Source of the DNA: JACVRX01 sp963831385
GTDB taxonomy: Bacteria > Actinomycetota > Actinomycetes > Jiangellales > Jiangellaceae
Assembly (NCBI GenBank): GCA_963831385.1
Contig: CAWHPW010000006.1
Coordinates: forward strand, 124,001 to 188,000
Direction of reading: 5' to 3'
DNA: 64,000 bases
Shown piece by piece: positions 17,301 through 26,316 of the stretch; the stretch's first letter is position 1; each line of letters starts with the position of its first letter. Position numbers and translations under genes: made by a program. The notes beneath the pieces were generated by a model. It was not told where the DNA came from and searched no databases. It saw nothing but the letters and a program-made list of their open reading frames with translations.

Positions 17301-18930
17301 GATCCGGGTACGGGTTGCCGGCGAGGAGCGCTGGGCGGCCATCGAGGACGCCGGGCGGTTACGCGATGCACTCGGCGTGCCGCTTCCGGTCGGGGTGCCG
17401 GTGGCCTTCACCGAGCCTGTGCCCGACCCGCTGGGTGACCTGGTGGCCCGGTTCGCCCGCACCCGTGGTCCGTTCCACGCCGCCGACGCCGCGGCGTGGC
17501 TGGGGTTGGGGATCGCGGTTGTGGCCGACACATTGCGGCGGTTGTCCGCCGCCGGGCGAGTCGTCGAAGGCGAGTTGACGCCTGGAGCATCCGGAACCGA
17601 GTGGTGCGACGCCGAGGTGCTGCGACTGTTGCGGCGGCGCTCGGTGGCCGCACTGCGCAAGGAGGCCGAGCCGGTCGACCCGGCCGCATTGGGTCGCTTC
17701 CTGCCGGCCTGGCAGCACGTGGGCGGCACACTACGGGGCGTCGACGGCGTGCTACGGGTGGTCGAGCAGCTCGGTGGGTGCGCGGTTCCGGCGAGCGCGC
17801 TGGAGCGACTTGTCCTACCAGCCCGAGTCGCCGGATACACGCCGGCCTGGCTGGACGAGCTCACGACGGCGGGTGAGGTGGTCTGGTCCGGCCACGGTTC
17901 GCTGCCCGGCACGGACGGGTGGGTGTCCCTGCACGTGACCGATGGTGCCCCGCTCACGCTGCCCGATCCGGGTGTCGATTTCACCCGGACAGAACGACAC
18001 GACTCGGTGATCGATGTGCTGTCCTCCGGCGGCGCGTTCTTCTTCCGGCAGCTGTCCGATGCCGTGCGGTCGACCGATGACGCGGCGCTCGTCGCGGCGT
18101 TGTGGGACTTGGTCTGGGCGGGCCACATCACGAACGACACACTGGCGCCGTTGCGCTCCCTTGTCGGCGGCGGCCGGCCGACCCACCGGTCCCGGCCGAC
18201 CCGACCGCCGCGCTCGCGTTACGCCCGGGGACGGCCGGCGCTGCCGGTCCGCGGCGGGCCGCCCATCGCGGCCGGCCGCTGGTCCCTGCTACCGCCCCGC
18301 GACCCCGACCCGACCCGGCGGGCGCACGCAGCCGCCGAAGGTCTCCTCGACCGACACGGCGTCGTCACCCGCGGCGCGGTGGTCGCCGAACGGTTGCCTG
18401 GCGGCTTCGCAGCCGCCTACCGGGTGTTGTCGGCTTTCGAAGACAGCGGCCGGGCCCGGCGCGGATACTTCGTGGCCGGCCTGGGAGCGGCCCAGTTCGC
18501 ACCGGTCGGGGCTGTCGACCGGCTCCGCGGGTACGCCGACACAGCCGCTCGCCGTGAGCCGGTTCCGGCCTTGGTGCTCGCCGCCACGGATCCCGCGAAT
18601 CCGTACGGTGCGGCGCTGCCCTGGCCAGACCGCGAACAGCCAGGTGGTCATCGACCCGGCCGCAAGGCCGGTGCCCTGGTGGTGCTTGTCGACGGTGGGC
18701 TCGTGCTGTACGTCGAACGTGGCGGGCGCACACTGCTGTCCTGGTCCGACGATGCCGATCACCTCCGCGCTGCCGCCGACGCGTTGGCGTTGGCCGTCCG
18801 CGACGGAGCGCTAGGTGCCCTGCGGGTCGAGCGAGCGGATGGCGAGACGGTGACCGCGACGGTGCTGGGCCAGGCGCTGGCCGCTGCGGGTTTCCATGTC
18901 ACCCCACGGGGCTTGCGACTGCGCTCCTGA
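14386..18930 (+). CDS. lhr: Lhr-type superfamily 2 DNA helicase
   Basis: 1514 residues, the length of the mycobacterial Lhr helicase. Walker A APTGSGKT at residues 44-51, DEVH box at 168-171, SAT motif in GLSATVRPVDE, and C-terminal helicase motifs (VVATSSLELGIDMG, QRVGRAGHQ). The long C-terminal region carries the Lhr winged-helix and core domains. GTG 14386 has GAGG nine bases upstream. In mycobacteria Lhr is an ATP-dependent 3'-5' DNA translocase/helicase induced by DNA damage. The gene stands alone on the plus strand. Confidence 0.95.
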   Translation: MTDVLELFGPATRQWFAGAFAAPTTAQEGAWRAVADGHNALVVAPTGSGKTLAAFLWALDRLTGEPKPDDPKRRCRVLYVSPLKALAVDVERNLRAPLTGIGQAARRLGLPEPDVTVGIRSGDTPADDRRRFQRTPPDVLITTPESLFLILTSQARDSLRGVETVIVDEVHAVAGTKRGAHLALSLERVDALLAKPAQRVGLSATVRPVDEVARFLGGSQPVQVVAPNASKEWDLKVVVPVADLGELGGHATGPDVSPEGRSSIWPHVEERVLDLVEEHRSTIVFANSRRLAERLTARLNEISAERATGEALPAPGELRPSEIMAQASATRGIEATVARAHHGSVSKEQRAVIEDDLKTGRLPAVVATSSLELGIDMGAVDLVVQVESPPSVASGLQRVGRAGHQVGAVSRGVLFPKYRGDLVQTAVVVERMRSGQIEELHAPRNPLDVLAQQIVSTLAMDSWHVDELLAMIRRAHPFATLPRSAYDAVLDMLSGRYPSDEFAELRPRIVWDRTTGTLTGRPGAQRLAVTSGGTIPDRGLFGVFLAGSERGGRVGELDEEMVYESRVGDVFALGATSWRIEDITHDRVIVSPAPGQPGRLPFWKGDILGRPAELGAAVGAFVREITALPDDAARDRATTAGLDEWATDNLLGYLREQREATGHVPDDHTLLVERFRDELGDWRLIVHSPYGAQVHAPWALAIGARLRERYGVDVQAAHADDGIVLRIPDTADDLGEPGGAGLPGAELVLLDPDDVDDAVTTEVGGSALFASRFRECAARALLLPRRDPRRRTPLWQQRQRSAQLLEIASKYGSFPIVLEALRECVQDVYDLLGLQRLMRAIADRSVRVVEVETAQPSPFARSLLFGYVAAFLYEGDSPLAERRAQALSLDPTLLAELLGRTELRELLDASVILRTEAELQRLAPDRQARDLEGVADLLRLLGPLSTAAVAQRSVNAGDTLRHLAALEDARRAIRVRVAGEERWAAIEDAGRLRDALGVPLPVGVPVAFTEPVPDPLGDLVARFARTRGPFHAADAAAWLGLGIAVVADTLRRLSAAGRVVEGELTPGASGTEWCDAEVLRLLRRRSVAALRKEAEPVDPAALGRFLPAWQHVGGTLRGVDGVLRVVEQLGGCAVPASALERLVLPARVAGYTPAWLDELTTAGEVVWSGHGSLPGTDGWVSLHVTDGAPLTLPDPGVDFTRTERHDSVIDVLSSGGAFFFRQLSDAVRSTDDAALVAALWDLVWAGHITNDTLAPLRSLVGGGRPTHRSRPTRPPRSRYARGRPALPVRGGPPIAAGRWSLLPPRDPDPTRRAHAAAEGLLDRHGVVTRGAVVAERLPGGFAAAYRVLSAFEDSGRARRGYFVAGLGAAQFAPVGAVDRLRGYADTAARREPVPALVLAATDPANPYGAALPWPDREQPGGHRPGRKAGALVVLVDGGLVLYVERGGRTLLSWSDDADHLRAAADALALAVRDGALGALRVERADGETVTATVLGQALAAAGFHVTPRGLRLRS

Positions 18931-18950
18931 AGACGCGAGGCGGGGGCGGC

Positions 18951-19259
18951 TCAGCCGACTGCAACGGCGTCGAGTTCCCGCGGACGCGGTCCGCGCAGTT
19001 GGGTCAGCGCACCGACGGCGGCGGCCTCGACCCGAGACATCTCGTCGCTTACCTCGCGCAGGACCTCCGACATCGGCAGGTCAAGCGCCAGACAGATGGC
19101 GGCTAGCAGCTCCGAGGACGCTTCCTTGCGACCACGCTCGACCTCGGACAGATAACCAAGGCTGACCCGGGCGGCAGCCGACACATCACGAAGAGTGCGA
19201 CCTTGCTCGACCCGGCGGCGGCGCAACACGTCACCGATCAGACGTCTGACGAGAACCAT
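18951..19259 (-). CDS. clgR: ClgR-type helix-turn-helix transcription activator
   Basis: 102 residues. An HTH_3 domain at about residues 8-65 (IGDVLRRRRVEQGRTLRDVS, then AARVSLGYLSEVERGRKEAS) matches ClgR/PopR, which activates clp protease genes in actinobacteria. ClgR is itself a Clp substrate in several species; the C-terminus here ends AVAVG, compatible with a degron but not proof. ATG 19259 has GGGGG upstream. It lies directly downstream of cinA, the usual arrangement. Confidence 0.88.
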   Translation of the reverse strand: MVLVRRLIGDVLRRRRVEQGRTLRDVSAAARVSLGYLSEVERGRKEASSELLAAICLALDLPMSEVLREVSDEMSRVEAAAVGALTQLRGPRPRELDAVAVG

Positions 19260-19340
19260 CGGCCACCCCCTTCCACGACAGATGCCGAGACGAATACGTC
19301 CACCGTACCTCCGGGTGAGCGCACCCTCCGTACGCGGACG

Positions 19341-20543
19341 TCATGCTCGGTCAACGTGTCCGCTCGGGCCAAGATTCCCCGGGCCCTGTCCATCGTCCAG
19401 CACGGATCGGCGGAGCAGGTCCAGTACCCGAACCACCGCCTGCCGGCGCACCGTCTGGCGATCACGACGAGGGGCGGATGGCGCGAACGAGCGAACCCTG
19501 ATCCCGCCCCGGGAAGCGACAGCGACATGCATGGTCCCAGCCGGGTGGCCTTCCTGCGGATCCGGTCCCGCCACCCCGGTCGTCGCCACCCCGAAGTCGG
19601 CCCGACAGCGCACGCGGATTCCCTCAGCCATAGCTTGTGCAGTGGCGGGCGCAACAGCACCGTCTCGCTCCAGCAGGTCGACAGGTACACCCACGAGATC
19701 GGCCTTGAGATCGGTCGCATACGCCACCACGCCGCCGCGCACCACGTCCGACGCACCGGGGACGGACACCAACGCGGCGGCCACCAGCCCTCCGGTCAAG
19801 GACTCGGCCGTCGCGACGGTGGCCCGGTGTATCCGCAGCGCCTCGACGACGGCTTCCTCGAGGCGCTGATCTTCCGCGGCGACCAGATCGCCCAGCAGTT
19901 GCCGCGCCCGGGCCACCGCCGCCGTCGCTCTCTCGGCGGCATCGACACCGGTGGTGCCGATCCGTACCTCGAGCTCTGCCGGATGCGGCAGATAGGCCAG
20001 CCAACCCTGACCGACGAGGTCTTCCTCGATCGGCGCCAGAATCCCGGCGACCTGCGGCTCCGCTAGTCCGACAATGACCAGCGAGCGAGTGGATCGGGGC
20101 ACCAACTCGCCCGCGGAGGCAACGATGTCGGGCAGGACGTGCCGGTCGACGATCGAGCGCATCTCCGCGGGCACTCCTGGCACAGCGAAGACGACACCGC
20201 GGTGGGACGCCAGCCGCACGCCGCGTTCGGAGCCCACATCGTTGGCCAGCTCGGTGCTCAGCCAGCCGGTGGCGAACCGCGCCAACGCCGCCCGGGTGAC
20301 GTCATCCGCGGTAGGTCCCAGCCCGCCGGTGACGACGACGGCCCGGGCAGCTTCCAAAGCCTGTCCAAGGGCACGCGCGACAGCATCGGTGTCGTCCGGG
20401 GCGATCGTGGCGGCAACTACTCGAAGGCCGGCCTCAGTGAGCCGACGGCTCAGCCAGGGACCATTCGTGTCAAGCGTGTGGCCGATCAGCAGTTCGTTGC
20501 CGACGAGTACCAAGGCGACCGTGTCCGGTGCCGCCCCGATCAC
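19341..20543 (-). CDS. cinA: CinA-like protein (nicotinamide-nucleotide amidohydrolase)
   Basis: 400 residues: N-terminal molybdopterin-binding-like domain (LVGNELLIGHTLDTNGPWLS, VVTGGLGPTADDVTR) and C-terminal CinA amidase domain (ATAESLTGGLVAAALVSVPGA, GVVAYATDLK, TGVAGP). The C-terminal family deamidates NMN in pyridine-nucleotide recycling. The centre, after GLGPTADD, looks shorter than in typical CinA. GTG 20543 overlaps the pgsA stop as GTGA. Confidence 0.9.
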   Translation of the reverse strand: MIGAAPDTVALVLVGNELLIGHTLDTNGPWLSRRLTEAGLRVVAATIAPDDTDAVARALGQALEAARAVVVTGGLGPTADDVTRAALARFATGWLSTELANDVGSERGVRLASHRGVVFAVPGVPAEMRSIVDRHVLPDIVASAGELVPRSTRSLVIVGLAEPQVAGILAPIEEDLVGQGWLAYLPHPAELEVRIGTTGVDAAERATAAVARARQLLGDLVAAEDQRLEEAVVEALRIHRATVATAESLTGGLVAAALVSVPGASDVVRGGVVAYATDLKADLVGVPVDLLERDGAVAPATAQAMAEGIRVRCRADFGVATTGVAGPDPQEGHPAGTMHVAVASRGGIRVRSFAPSAPRRDRQTVRRQAVVRVLDLLRRSVLDDGQGPGNLGPSGHVDRA

Positions 20544-21163
20544 CCGATCATCCCTGCGGGAGGGGTCGGTTCCGCCCTCGGCTCGGTCGAGGTGCTCTCG
20601 ACCCGGGCGATTCGGCGCGCTTGAGCGACATAGTCGACACCGGTCACGACGGTGACGACGACGGCGAGTGTCATCGCGACGACCTCAACCGGATGCCATG
20701 CCGCCGGCAGCGGCAGCAAGTACAGGCCGAGTGCGAGCGATTGCAGCGCAGTCTTGACTTTGCCGCCCCGGCCGGCCGGCAGGACAGCCTGCCGAAGGAG
20801 GGCGAAACGCAGCGCCGTCACCCCGATCTCGCGCACCAGCACAATGACGGTCACCCACCAGGGCAGCTCGCCGAGCACCGAGAGACCGATGAATGCCGTG
20901 CCGGTCAGCGCCTTGTCGGCGATCGGATCCGCGATCACCCCGAAGTCGGTCACCAGGCCGCGGCGACGGGCCAGCTCGCCGTCCATCCGATCCGTGATCA
21001 TCGCGACGGAAAACACCACGAACGCTCCCACCCGCGACGCCTCGTCGGCTCCCCCGTTACGAAGCAGCAACCACCCCATGACCGGTACGAGTAGGAGGCG
21101 CAGGACCGTGAGCCCATTGGGCAGATTCCATGGGCTCGTCCGGTTCTGCGCCGGGATGGACAC
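20540..21163 (-). CDS. pgsA: CDP-diacylglycerol-glycerol-3-phosphate 3-phosphatidyltransferase
   Basis: 207 residues with several membrane helices. The CDP-alcohol phosphotransferase signature D-x2-DG-x2-AR-x8-G-x3-D-x3-D is complete (Asp58, Asp61-Gly62, Ala65-Arg66, Gly75, Asp79, Asp83). The enzyme makes phosphatidylglycerol phosphate at the membrane. The N-terminus NLPNGLTVLRLLLVPV is typical. GTG start; in an operon with cinA and clgR. A phosphatidylinositol-phosphate synthase is less likely given the rimO-pgsA-cinA context. Confidence 0.9.
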   Translation of the reverse strand: MSIPAQNRTSPWNLPNGLTVLRLLLVPVMGWLLLRNGGADEASRVGAFVVFSVAMITDRMDGELARRRGLVTDFGVIADPIADKALTGTAFIGLSVLGELPWWVTVIVLVREIGVTALRFALLRQAVLPAGRGGKVKTALQSLALGLYLLPLPAAWHPVEVVAMTLAVVVTVVTGVDYVAQARRIARVESTSTEPRAEPTPPAGMIG

Positions 21164-21279
21164 GCCGTCAGGGTACGGCCCGACGCAGCGGCTCGGCGTG
21201 ACGCCGATCTGCGCTCAGCTGGTGAGCCAGGACGCCGCCGGAGGTTCTCACCGCGATTTCACCGTCTCGCGGCTGAGCG

Positions 21280-22644
21280 TCAGGCCGGAACGGCTAACAA
21301 GTCAGCTCCGACGGTGTCGGTGACGCGGGCTGTGATCAGGTCTCCCGGCCGAGCGGGGGTGCCGATGACCGTTGTCGTCCCGTCGACGTCGGGACCCTGG
21401 TGTGCGGCCCGCCCCTCCGCGGATCCGTCCACGACGGACTCGACGATGATCTGCACGTCCTCCCCGATCCGGTCCTCCGCCCGCTGGGCGACCAGGTCGT
21501 CGACCATCGCGTTGACGCGGTCGACCCGGTCGGCGATTTCCTCCGCCGGGAGTTTGTCGCCGAACGCGGCCGCCTCGGTGCCGTCCTCGTCGGAGTACCC
21601 GAACACCCCCACCACGTCGAGGCGTGCGGCGTCGAGGAAAGACTCGAGAATCGCGAGGTCAGACTCGGTTTCCCCAGGAAACCCGACAATCACGTTGGAA
21701 CGGATGCCGGCCGCCGGGCATTGGTCGCGGATCGTCCGGATCAGTTCGAGGAACAGCTCTGCCGAGCCGAAGCGCCGCATCCGACGTAGCACGGTCGGGC
21801 TGGCGTGCTGGAACGAGAGGTCGTAGTACGGCGCGACGCCAGGAATCGTGGCGACAGCCTCGACGAGAGTGGGCCGCATCTCGGCCGGCTGCAGATACGA
21901 CAGGCGGACTCGGTCGACGCCCTCCACGGCGGCCAGTTCGGGGAGCAGCGACTCGAGCAGGCGAAGGTCACCGAGATCCTTGCCGTAGGACGTGGTGTTC
22001 TCGCTGACCAGGAACAGCTCGCGTACCCCCCGCTCCCCAAGCCACCTGGCCTCGGCCAGCACCTCACCTGGACGGCGGGAGACGAAAGATCCGCGGAATC
22101 GAGGGATCGCGCAGAACGAGCAGCGCCGGTCGCAGCCGCTGGCGAGCTTCAGCGGCGCGACGGGTCCATCGTCGAGCCGGCGCCGCGGGATGGGCGGGCC
22201 ACTGGCGGGGCCCGGCCGGTCCGCTGGCGCCAGCGGGAGGAGTCGCCGTCGGTCTCGAGGGGTGTGGGCAATGACCTCGCGGCCCTCAAGCACGTCGTGC
22301 AGCCGCTGCCCGATGTGTCGATAGTCGTCGAAGCCGAGAACGGCGTCGGCCTCGGGCAGTTCCGCGGCCAAGTCGGCCCCGTACCGTTCTGACAAGCAGC
22401 CGACCGCGACCACCGACCGGGTGCGGCCTCCGGTCTTGTGTTCACCGGCCGCCAACACCGCGTCGATCGAGTCCTTCTTCGCTTGCTCGATGAAGCCGCA
22501 CGTGTTGACCAGAACCGTCTCGGCGTCGGCTGGGTCCGCGACCAGATCGAACCCGTCGGCCGAAAGCCGGCCTGCCAACTCCTCGGAGTCGACCTCGTTG
22601 CGGGCGCAGCCCAGTGTGACGATCGCCACCGAATGCTCGGCCAT
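21280..22644 (-). CDS. rimO: Ribosomal protein S12 methylthiotransferase RimO
   Basis: 454 residues from ATG 22644 (MAEHSVAIVTLGCARNEVDS), with GAGG ten bases upstream. The N-terminal UPF0004 domain has cluster cysteines 13, 49 and 83. The radical-SAM CxxxCxxC is at 171, 175 and 178, and a C-terminal TRAM domain follows. The enzyme adds a methylthio group to the S12 aspartate. The DSEELAG N-terminus and pgsA/ftsK context favour RimO over MiaB. A frame extends upstream without a stop but has no family similarity. Confidence 0.93.
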   Translation of the reverse strand: MAEHSVAIVTLGCARNEVDSEELAGRLSADGFDLVADPADAETVLVNTCGFIEQAKKDSIDAVLAAGEHKTGGRTRSVVAVGCLSERYGADLAAELPEADAVLGFDDYRHIGQRLHDVLEGREVIAHTPRDRRRLLPLAPADRPGPASGPPIPRRRLDDGPVAPLKLASGCDRRCSFCAIPRFRGSFVSRRPGEVLAEARWLGERGVRELFLVSENTTSYGKDLGDLRLLESLLPELAAVEGVDRVRLSYLQPAEMRPTLVEAVATIPGVAPYYDLSFQHASPTVLRRMRRFGSAELFLELIRTIRDQCPAAGIRSNVIVGFPGETESDLAILESFLDAARLDVVGVFGYSDEDGTEAAAFGDKLPAEEIADRVDRVNAMVDDLVAQRAEDRIGEDVQIIVESVVDGSAEGRAAHQGPDVDGTTTVIGTPARPGDLITARVTDTVGADLLAVPA

Positions 22645-22840
22645 GACCACGCAGCCTCGCATGGCAGCGGCGCAGGGCGCATCCGGGCGGTCGACCAAGC
22701 GGGCGTCGGTGAGAAGACCGGCCTCGTTGCACGAGCGGCCGATCGGGACATGAAGAACTTCAAGGAGTTCATCGAGTCTCGCGGTTCTCAGACCGGAGGC
22801 TGGCGCGGCGAGGTTCCACGCGAGGCTTAGCTCGGCAGGG

Positions 22841-23707
22841 CTATGTCACGCGCGCGGCCAGCCCCATCGCGTCGAATGGCGCGCGCACCTTCACATCGTT
22901 GTCGAAGTAGACGTAGACGTCGCGTCCGTCCGGCCACGGCTCGGCCGGCGGCCCGATGGTGTGGGCATCAGGCGACCAGCCTCCTTCTGCCCACGCGAGC
23001 ACCCTGGCGGCCCACCAGTCCAATCCTTGGTCGTCGTAACCGCTGACATAGAGCTCTTGTGAACCGTGAAGCCGCACGTACACGAAGTTCGACGTCACGT
23101 CTTCGAGAAAGGGCCACTTGCCGGCCGTGTCCGCGACGACGAGGGCAACGTCGTGCTCCCTGAGGAGTTCAACGAACCTGGGCGTGACGTAGCTGCCGTG
23201 CCGGATCTCCAATGCATGACGGAGCGGGCGATCCGCTGAGGTCGTGGTGATCGCCCCGTGCTGGAGCCGCCCGTCGTGACGTTCGGCGAGTCGAGCGGCG
23301 CCGGCCGTCGTCCGCGGCAGCTGGTCGAAGAACGCAGCCAGCCGACCGGGATCGAAACCGAGCATCGGTGGGAGCTGCCACAGCAGCGGGCCCAGCTTGT
23401 GTTCGAGCGCTAGTACACCGGAGCCGAAGAAGTTCGCCAGCGGAGTCTCGACGCCGGCCAGCTTCTTCATGTGGGTGATGAACCGGCCGCCCTTGACAGC
23501 GAACACGAAGTCGTCAGGCGTCTGTTCGAACCAGCTCCGGTAGCTCGACGGCCGTTGCAGCGAGTAGAACGAGCCGTTGATCTCGACGCTGTTCAGCCGA
23601 CTGGCGGCGAACTCGAGCTCCCGCTTCTGCGGGAGGTTTGGTGGATAGAACACGCCGCGCCACGGCGGGTAGGTCCACCCCGAGATCCCAATCCGCACCT
23701 CGCCCAC
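22841..23707 (-). CDS. DUF72 family protein
   Basis: 288 residues, TIM-barrel DUF72: N-terminal RIGISGWTYPPWRGVFYP, then LNSVEINGSFYSLQRPSSYRSW, KGGRFITHMKKL, ALEIRHGSYVTPRF and DVYVYFDNDVK. The family is widespread and uncharacterised; a nuclease or sugar-isomerase-like role has been guessed from the fold only. It sits between ftsK and rimO. Confidence 0.88.
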   Translation of the reverse strand: MGEVRIGISGWTYPPWRGVFYPPNLPQKRELEFAASRLNSVEINGSFYSLQRPSSYRSWFEQTPDDFVFAVKGGRFITHMKKLAGVETPLANFFGSGVLALEHKLGPLLWQLPPMLGFDPGRLAAFFDQLPRTTAGAARLAERHDGRLQHGAITTTSADRPLRHALEIRHGSYVTPRFVELLREHDVALVVADTAGKWPFLEDVTSNFVYVRLHGSQELYVSGYDDQGLDWWAARVLAWAEGGWSPDAHTIGPPAEPWPDGRDVYVYFDNDVKVRAPFDAMGLAARVT

Positions 23708-23734
23708 GCGGACACACCTCCTGGTGCCAGCGTG

Positions 23735-26251
23735 TTACCCGCCACGGAGGGTGTCGACGATCTCGTCGAGCTCGTCGGGTTTGACGAGCACGTCTCGGGC
23801 CTTGGAGCCCTCGGACGGCCCGACGATGCCGCGGCTTTCCATCAGGTCCATCAGCCGGCCGGCCTTGGCGAAACCCACCCGGAGCTTGCGCTGCAGCATC
23901 GACGTGGAGCCGAACTGGGTCGTGATCACCAGCTCTGCGGCCTGGCAGAGCAGGTCGAGGTCATCACCGATGTCCCCGTCGATCTCCCGCCGGGCGCCCT
24001 GTGGCGCAATCACATCGTCCCGATACGAGGGCTCGAGTTGGGACTTGCAATGCCGGACGACAGCGTGGATCTCGGACTCGGTGACCCAGGCTCCTTGGAT
24101 ACGGACCGGCTTGCTGGCGCCCATCGGCAGGAACAGCCCGTCTCCCTGACCCACCAGCTTCTCCGCTCCGGGCTGGTCGAGGATCACCCGGGAATCGGCC
24201 AGTGACGATGTTGCGAAGGCCAGGCGGGACGGCACGTTCGCTTTGAGCAGCCCGGTGACGATGTCGACCGACGGTCGCTGCGTCGCCAGCACGAGGTGGA
24301 TGCCGGCTGCTCGCGCTAGCTGGGTGATACGCACGATGGCGTCCTCGACGTCGCGCGGCGCGACCATCATCAGGTCGGCAAGCTCGTCGACGATGACCAG
24401 CAGGTAGGGATACGGGGCCAGGGTCCGTTCGCTACCGGGCGGAACCTTGACCCGGCCGGCGCGCACTGCCTTGTTGAAGTCGTCGAGGTGGCGGAAGCCG
24501 AAGTGGGCCAGGTCGTCGTAGCGCATGTCCATCTCGCGCACGACCCAGCCGAGTGCCTCGGCCGCCCGTTTCGGGTTGGTGATGATCGGCGTGATCAAAT
24601 GCGGGATGCCGTCGTAGGCGGTGAGCTCGACCCGCTTGGGATCGACCAGGATCATCCGGACCTCGTCCGGGGTGGCGCGCATGAGCACCGAGGAGATGAG
24701 TGAGTTGATACAACTCGACTTCCCCGAGCCGGTTGCGCCGGCGATGAGCACGTGCGGCATCTTGGCGAGATTGGCCACCACGAAGCCGCCCTCGACGTCT
24801 TTGCCGAGGCCCACGACCATCGGGTGGTGATCCTTGCGAGCGACCGGCGAGCGTAGGACGTCGCCGAGACTGACGGTTTCCTTGTCGCTGTTGGGGATCT
24901 CGATGCCGATCGCGGACTTGCCGGGGATCGGTGACAGGATCCGCACCTCGGCGCTCGCCACCGCGTACGAGATGTTCTTCGACAGCGCCGTGACGCGTTC
25001 CACCTTGACTGCATTGCCGAGTTCGACCTCGTACCGAGTGACCGTCGGGCCACGGGTGTATCCGGTGACCTGGGCGTCGATCTCGAATTGGTCGAGCACC
25101 TCGGTCAACGCCTCGACGACCTGGTCCGACGCTATCGATCGGGCCCGGTGCGGACTGCCTTGGCGCAGCACATCACTGGTCGGGAGCGTGTAGGTGACAT
25201 CACCGGACAACGCCAACTGCTCAACCCTTGCCGGCAGCGGGGTGTGCGGAGGTGGTTCCGCCGGCGGTTCCGTCGTGCGTCCGGCAGCGACGACGATGCG
25301 CGTCGGCTGATCGCCCCCGTCAGCCGTGGTGCCATCCTCGTCGTCGGCGCGTCGCCGAAGGTCCGCACGCTCGCGCAAGAGCGGGCTGTCGTACGGATTC
25401 AGATCGTTCGGTGTCTCGTCCGCGGACCATCTGCGCCGCAGCAGGGATCGACGGCTCGGCGTGGCGGAACCGTCTGCGCTTCCCTCTGGGTCGGCGCCCA
25501 CCAGCCAGCCCCGCACCGCGCGGCCACGAGCGGGCAGGTCGTGAACGGGCGTTCCGGTGACGACGAGCAGGCCGAAGATCGACAGGAGTACGAGAAGTGG
25601 TGTGGCCACCCATACGGTGAGCAAGTCGGCCAGCACGGTGGACGCGACGAACCCGACCGCGCCGCCCGCACTCTGCATGGCTGCCTCGCCGTCGACGGAG
25701 CGAGGCATGCCGGCGGCAATGTGGATGAGGCCCAGCACGGCCAGGGTCAGTGCCGTCCAGCCGACGAGCTGGCGGGCTCCTGGACCGTTGCGGTCTGGAT
25801 GACGTAAGGTCCGCCAGGCCAGCAGGAGCAGCAGGATCGGGACGACAGAGGCGGCAGCGCCGACAGTTCCGGCGACGATGGTCCGGATGATCTCGGCCAC
25901 GGTGCTGTCGATGTTCCACCAGACCGCGGCGGCCATCACGATGCCGATGCCGACCAGCGACAGCCCGACGCCGTCGCGCCGATGAGCGGAATCGAGCTCA
26001 CGCGCACTCGATCCGATCCGCCGGACAACGCCACCGACCAGGTGGGCGATTCCCATCCACAGGCCCCGGAACAGCCCGGCGATACCGCCCGCCGCCATCG
26101 TCGCAACGCCGCGCCGACGTGGCGCAGGCCGCCGCTGGGCCGGCTGGTGATTCGACCGACGTCGGGCCGAGCTCCGACCGGTCCCTCGCCCGGTCGACGA
26201 GTCCGACGCTGACCTGCGAGAACGCGTCACGGTGGAGTTACGGGTCGCCAT
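23735..26251 (-). CDS. ftsK: DNA translocase FtsK/SpoIIIE
   Basis: 838 residues from ATG 26251. A basic N-terminal tail of about 50 residues precedes four membrane helices (residues 85-250) that anchor it at the septum. The motor has Walker A GATGSGKSS near residue 500, Walker B-like LLVIVDELADLMM, and a C-terminal gamma winged helix (ITTQFGSTSMLQRKLRVGFA) for reading KOPS sites. It moves chromosome ends during division. The linker is short compared with E. coli FtsK, as usual in actinobacteria. Confidence 0.95.
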   Translation of the reverse strand: MATRNSTVTRSRRSASDSSTGRGTGRSSARRRSNHQPAQRRPAPRRRGVATMAAGGIAGLFRGLWMGIAHLVGGVVRRIGSSARELDSAHRRDGVGLSLVGIGIVMAAAVWWNIDSTVAEIIRTIVAGTVGAAASVVPILLLLLAWRTLRHPDRNGPGARQLVGWTALTLAVLGLIHIAAGMPRSVDGEAAMQSAGGAVGFVASTVLADLLTVWVATPLLVLLSIFGLLVVTGTPVHDLPARGRAVRGWLVGADPEGSADGSATPSRRSLLRRRWSADETPNDLNPYDSPLLRERADLRRRADDEDGTTADGGDQPTRIVVAAGRTTEPPAEPPPHTPLPARVEQLALSGDVTYTLPTSDVLRQGSPHRARSIASDQVVEALTEVLDQFEIDAQVTGYTRGPTVTRYEVELGNAVKVERVTALSKNISYAVASAEVRILSPIPGKSAIGIEIPNSDKETVSLGDVLRSPVARKDHHPMVVGLGKDVEGGFVVANLAKMPHVLIAGATGSGKSSCINSLISSVLMRATPDEVRMILVDPKRVELTAYDGIPHLITPIITNPKRAAEALGWVVREMDMRYDDLAHFGFRHLDDFNKAVRAGRVKVPPGSERTLAPYPYLLVIVDELADLMMVAPRDVEDAIVRITQLARAAGIHLVLATQRPSVDIVTGLLKANVPSRLAFATSSLADSRVILDQPGAEKLVGQGDGLFLPMGASKPVRIQGAWVTESEIHAVVRHCKSQLEPSYRDDVIAPQGARREIDGDIGDDLDLLCQAAELVITTQFGSTSMLQRKLRVGFAKAGRLMDLMESRGIVGPSEGSKARDVLVKPDELDEIVDTLRGG

Positions 26252-26316
26252 GATCGGAAGGCTACCCCCGACGACACATCCGTATCTCGAGTCACACCCG
26301 TCTCGGCGTGGCGAAA

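Noticed and set aside
22645..22840. Open frame continuing upstream from rimO and a short plus-strand frame ending VPREA
   Set aside because: Neither shows a family pattern or ribosome site; 196 bases are consistent with a promoter and leader region.
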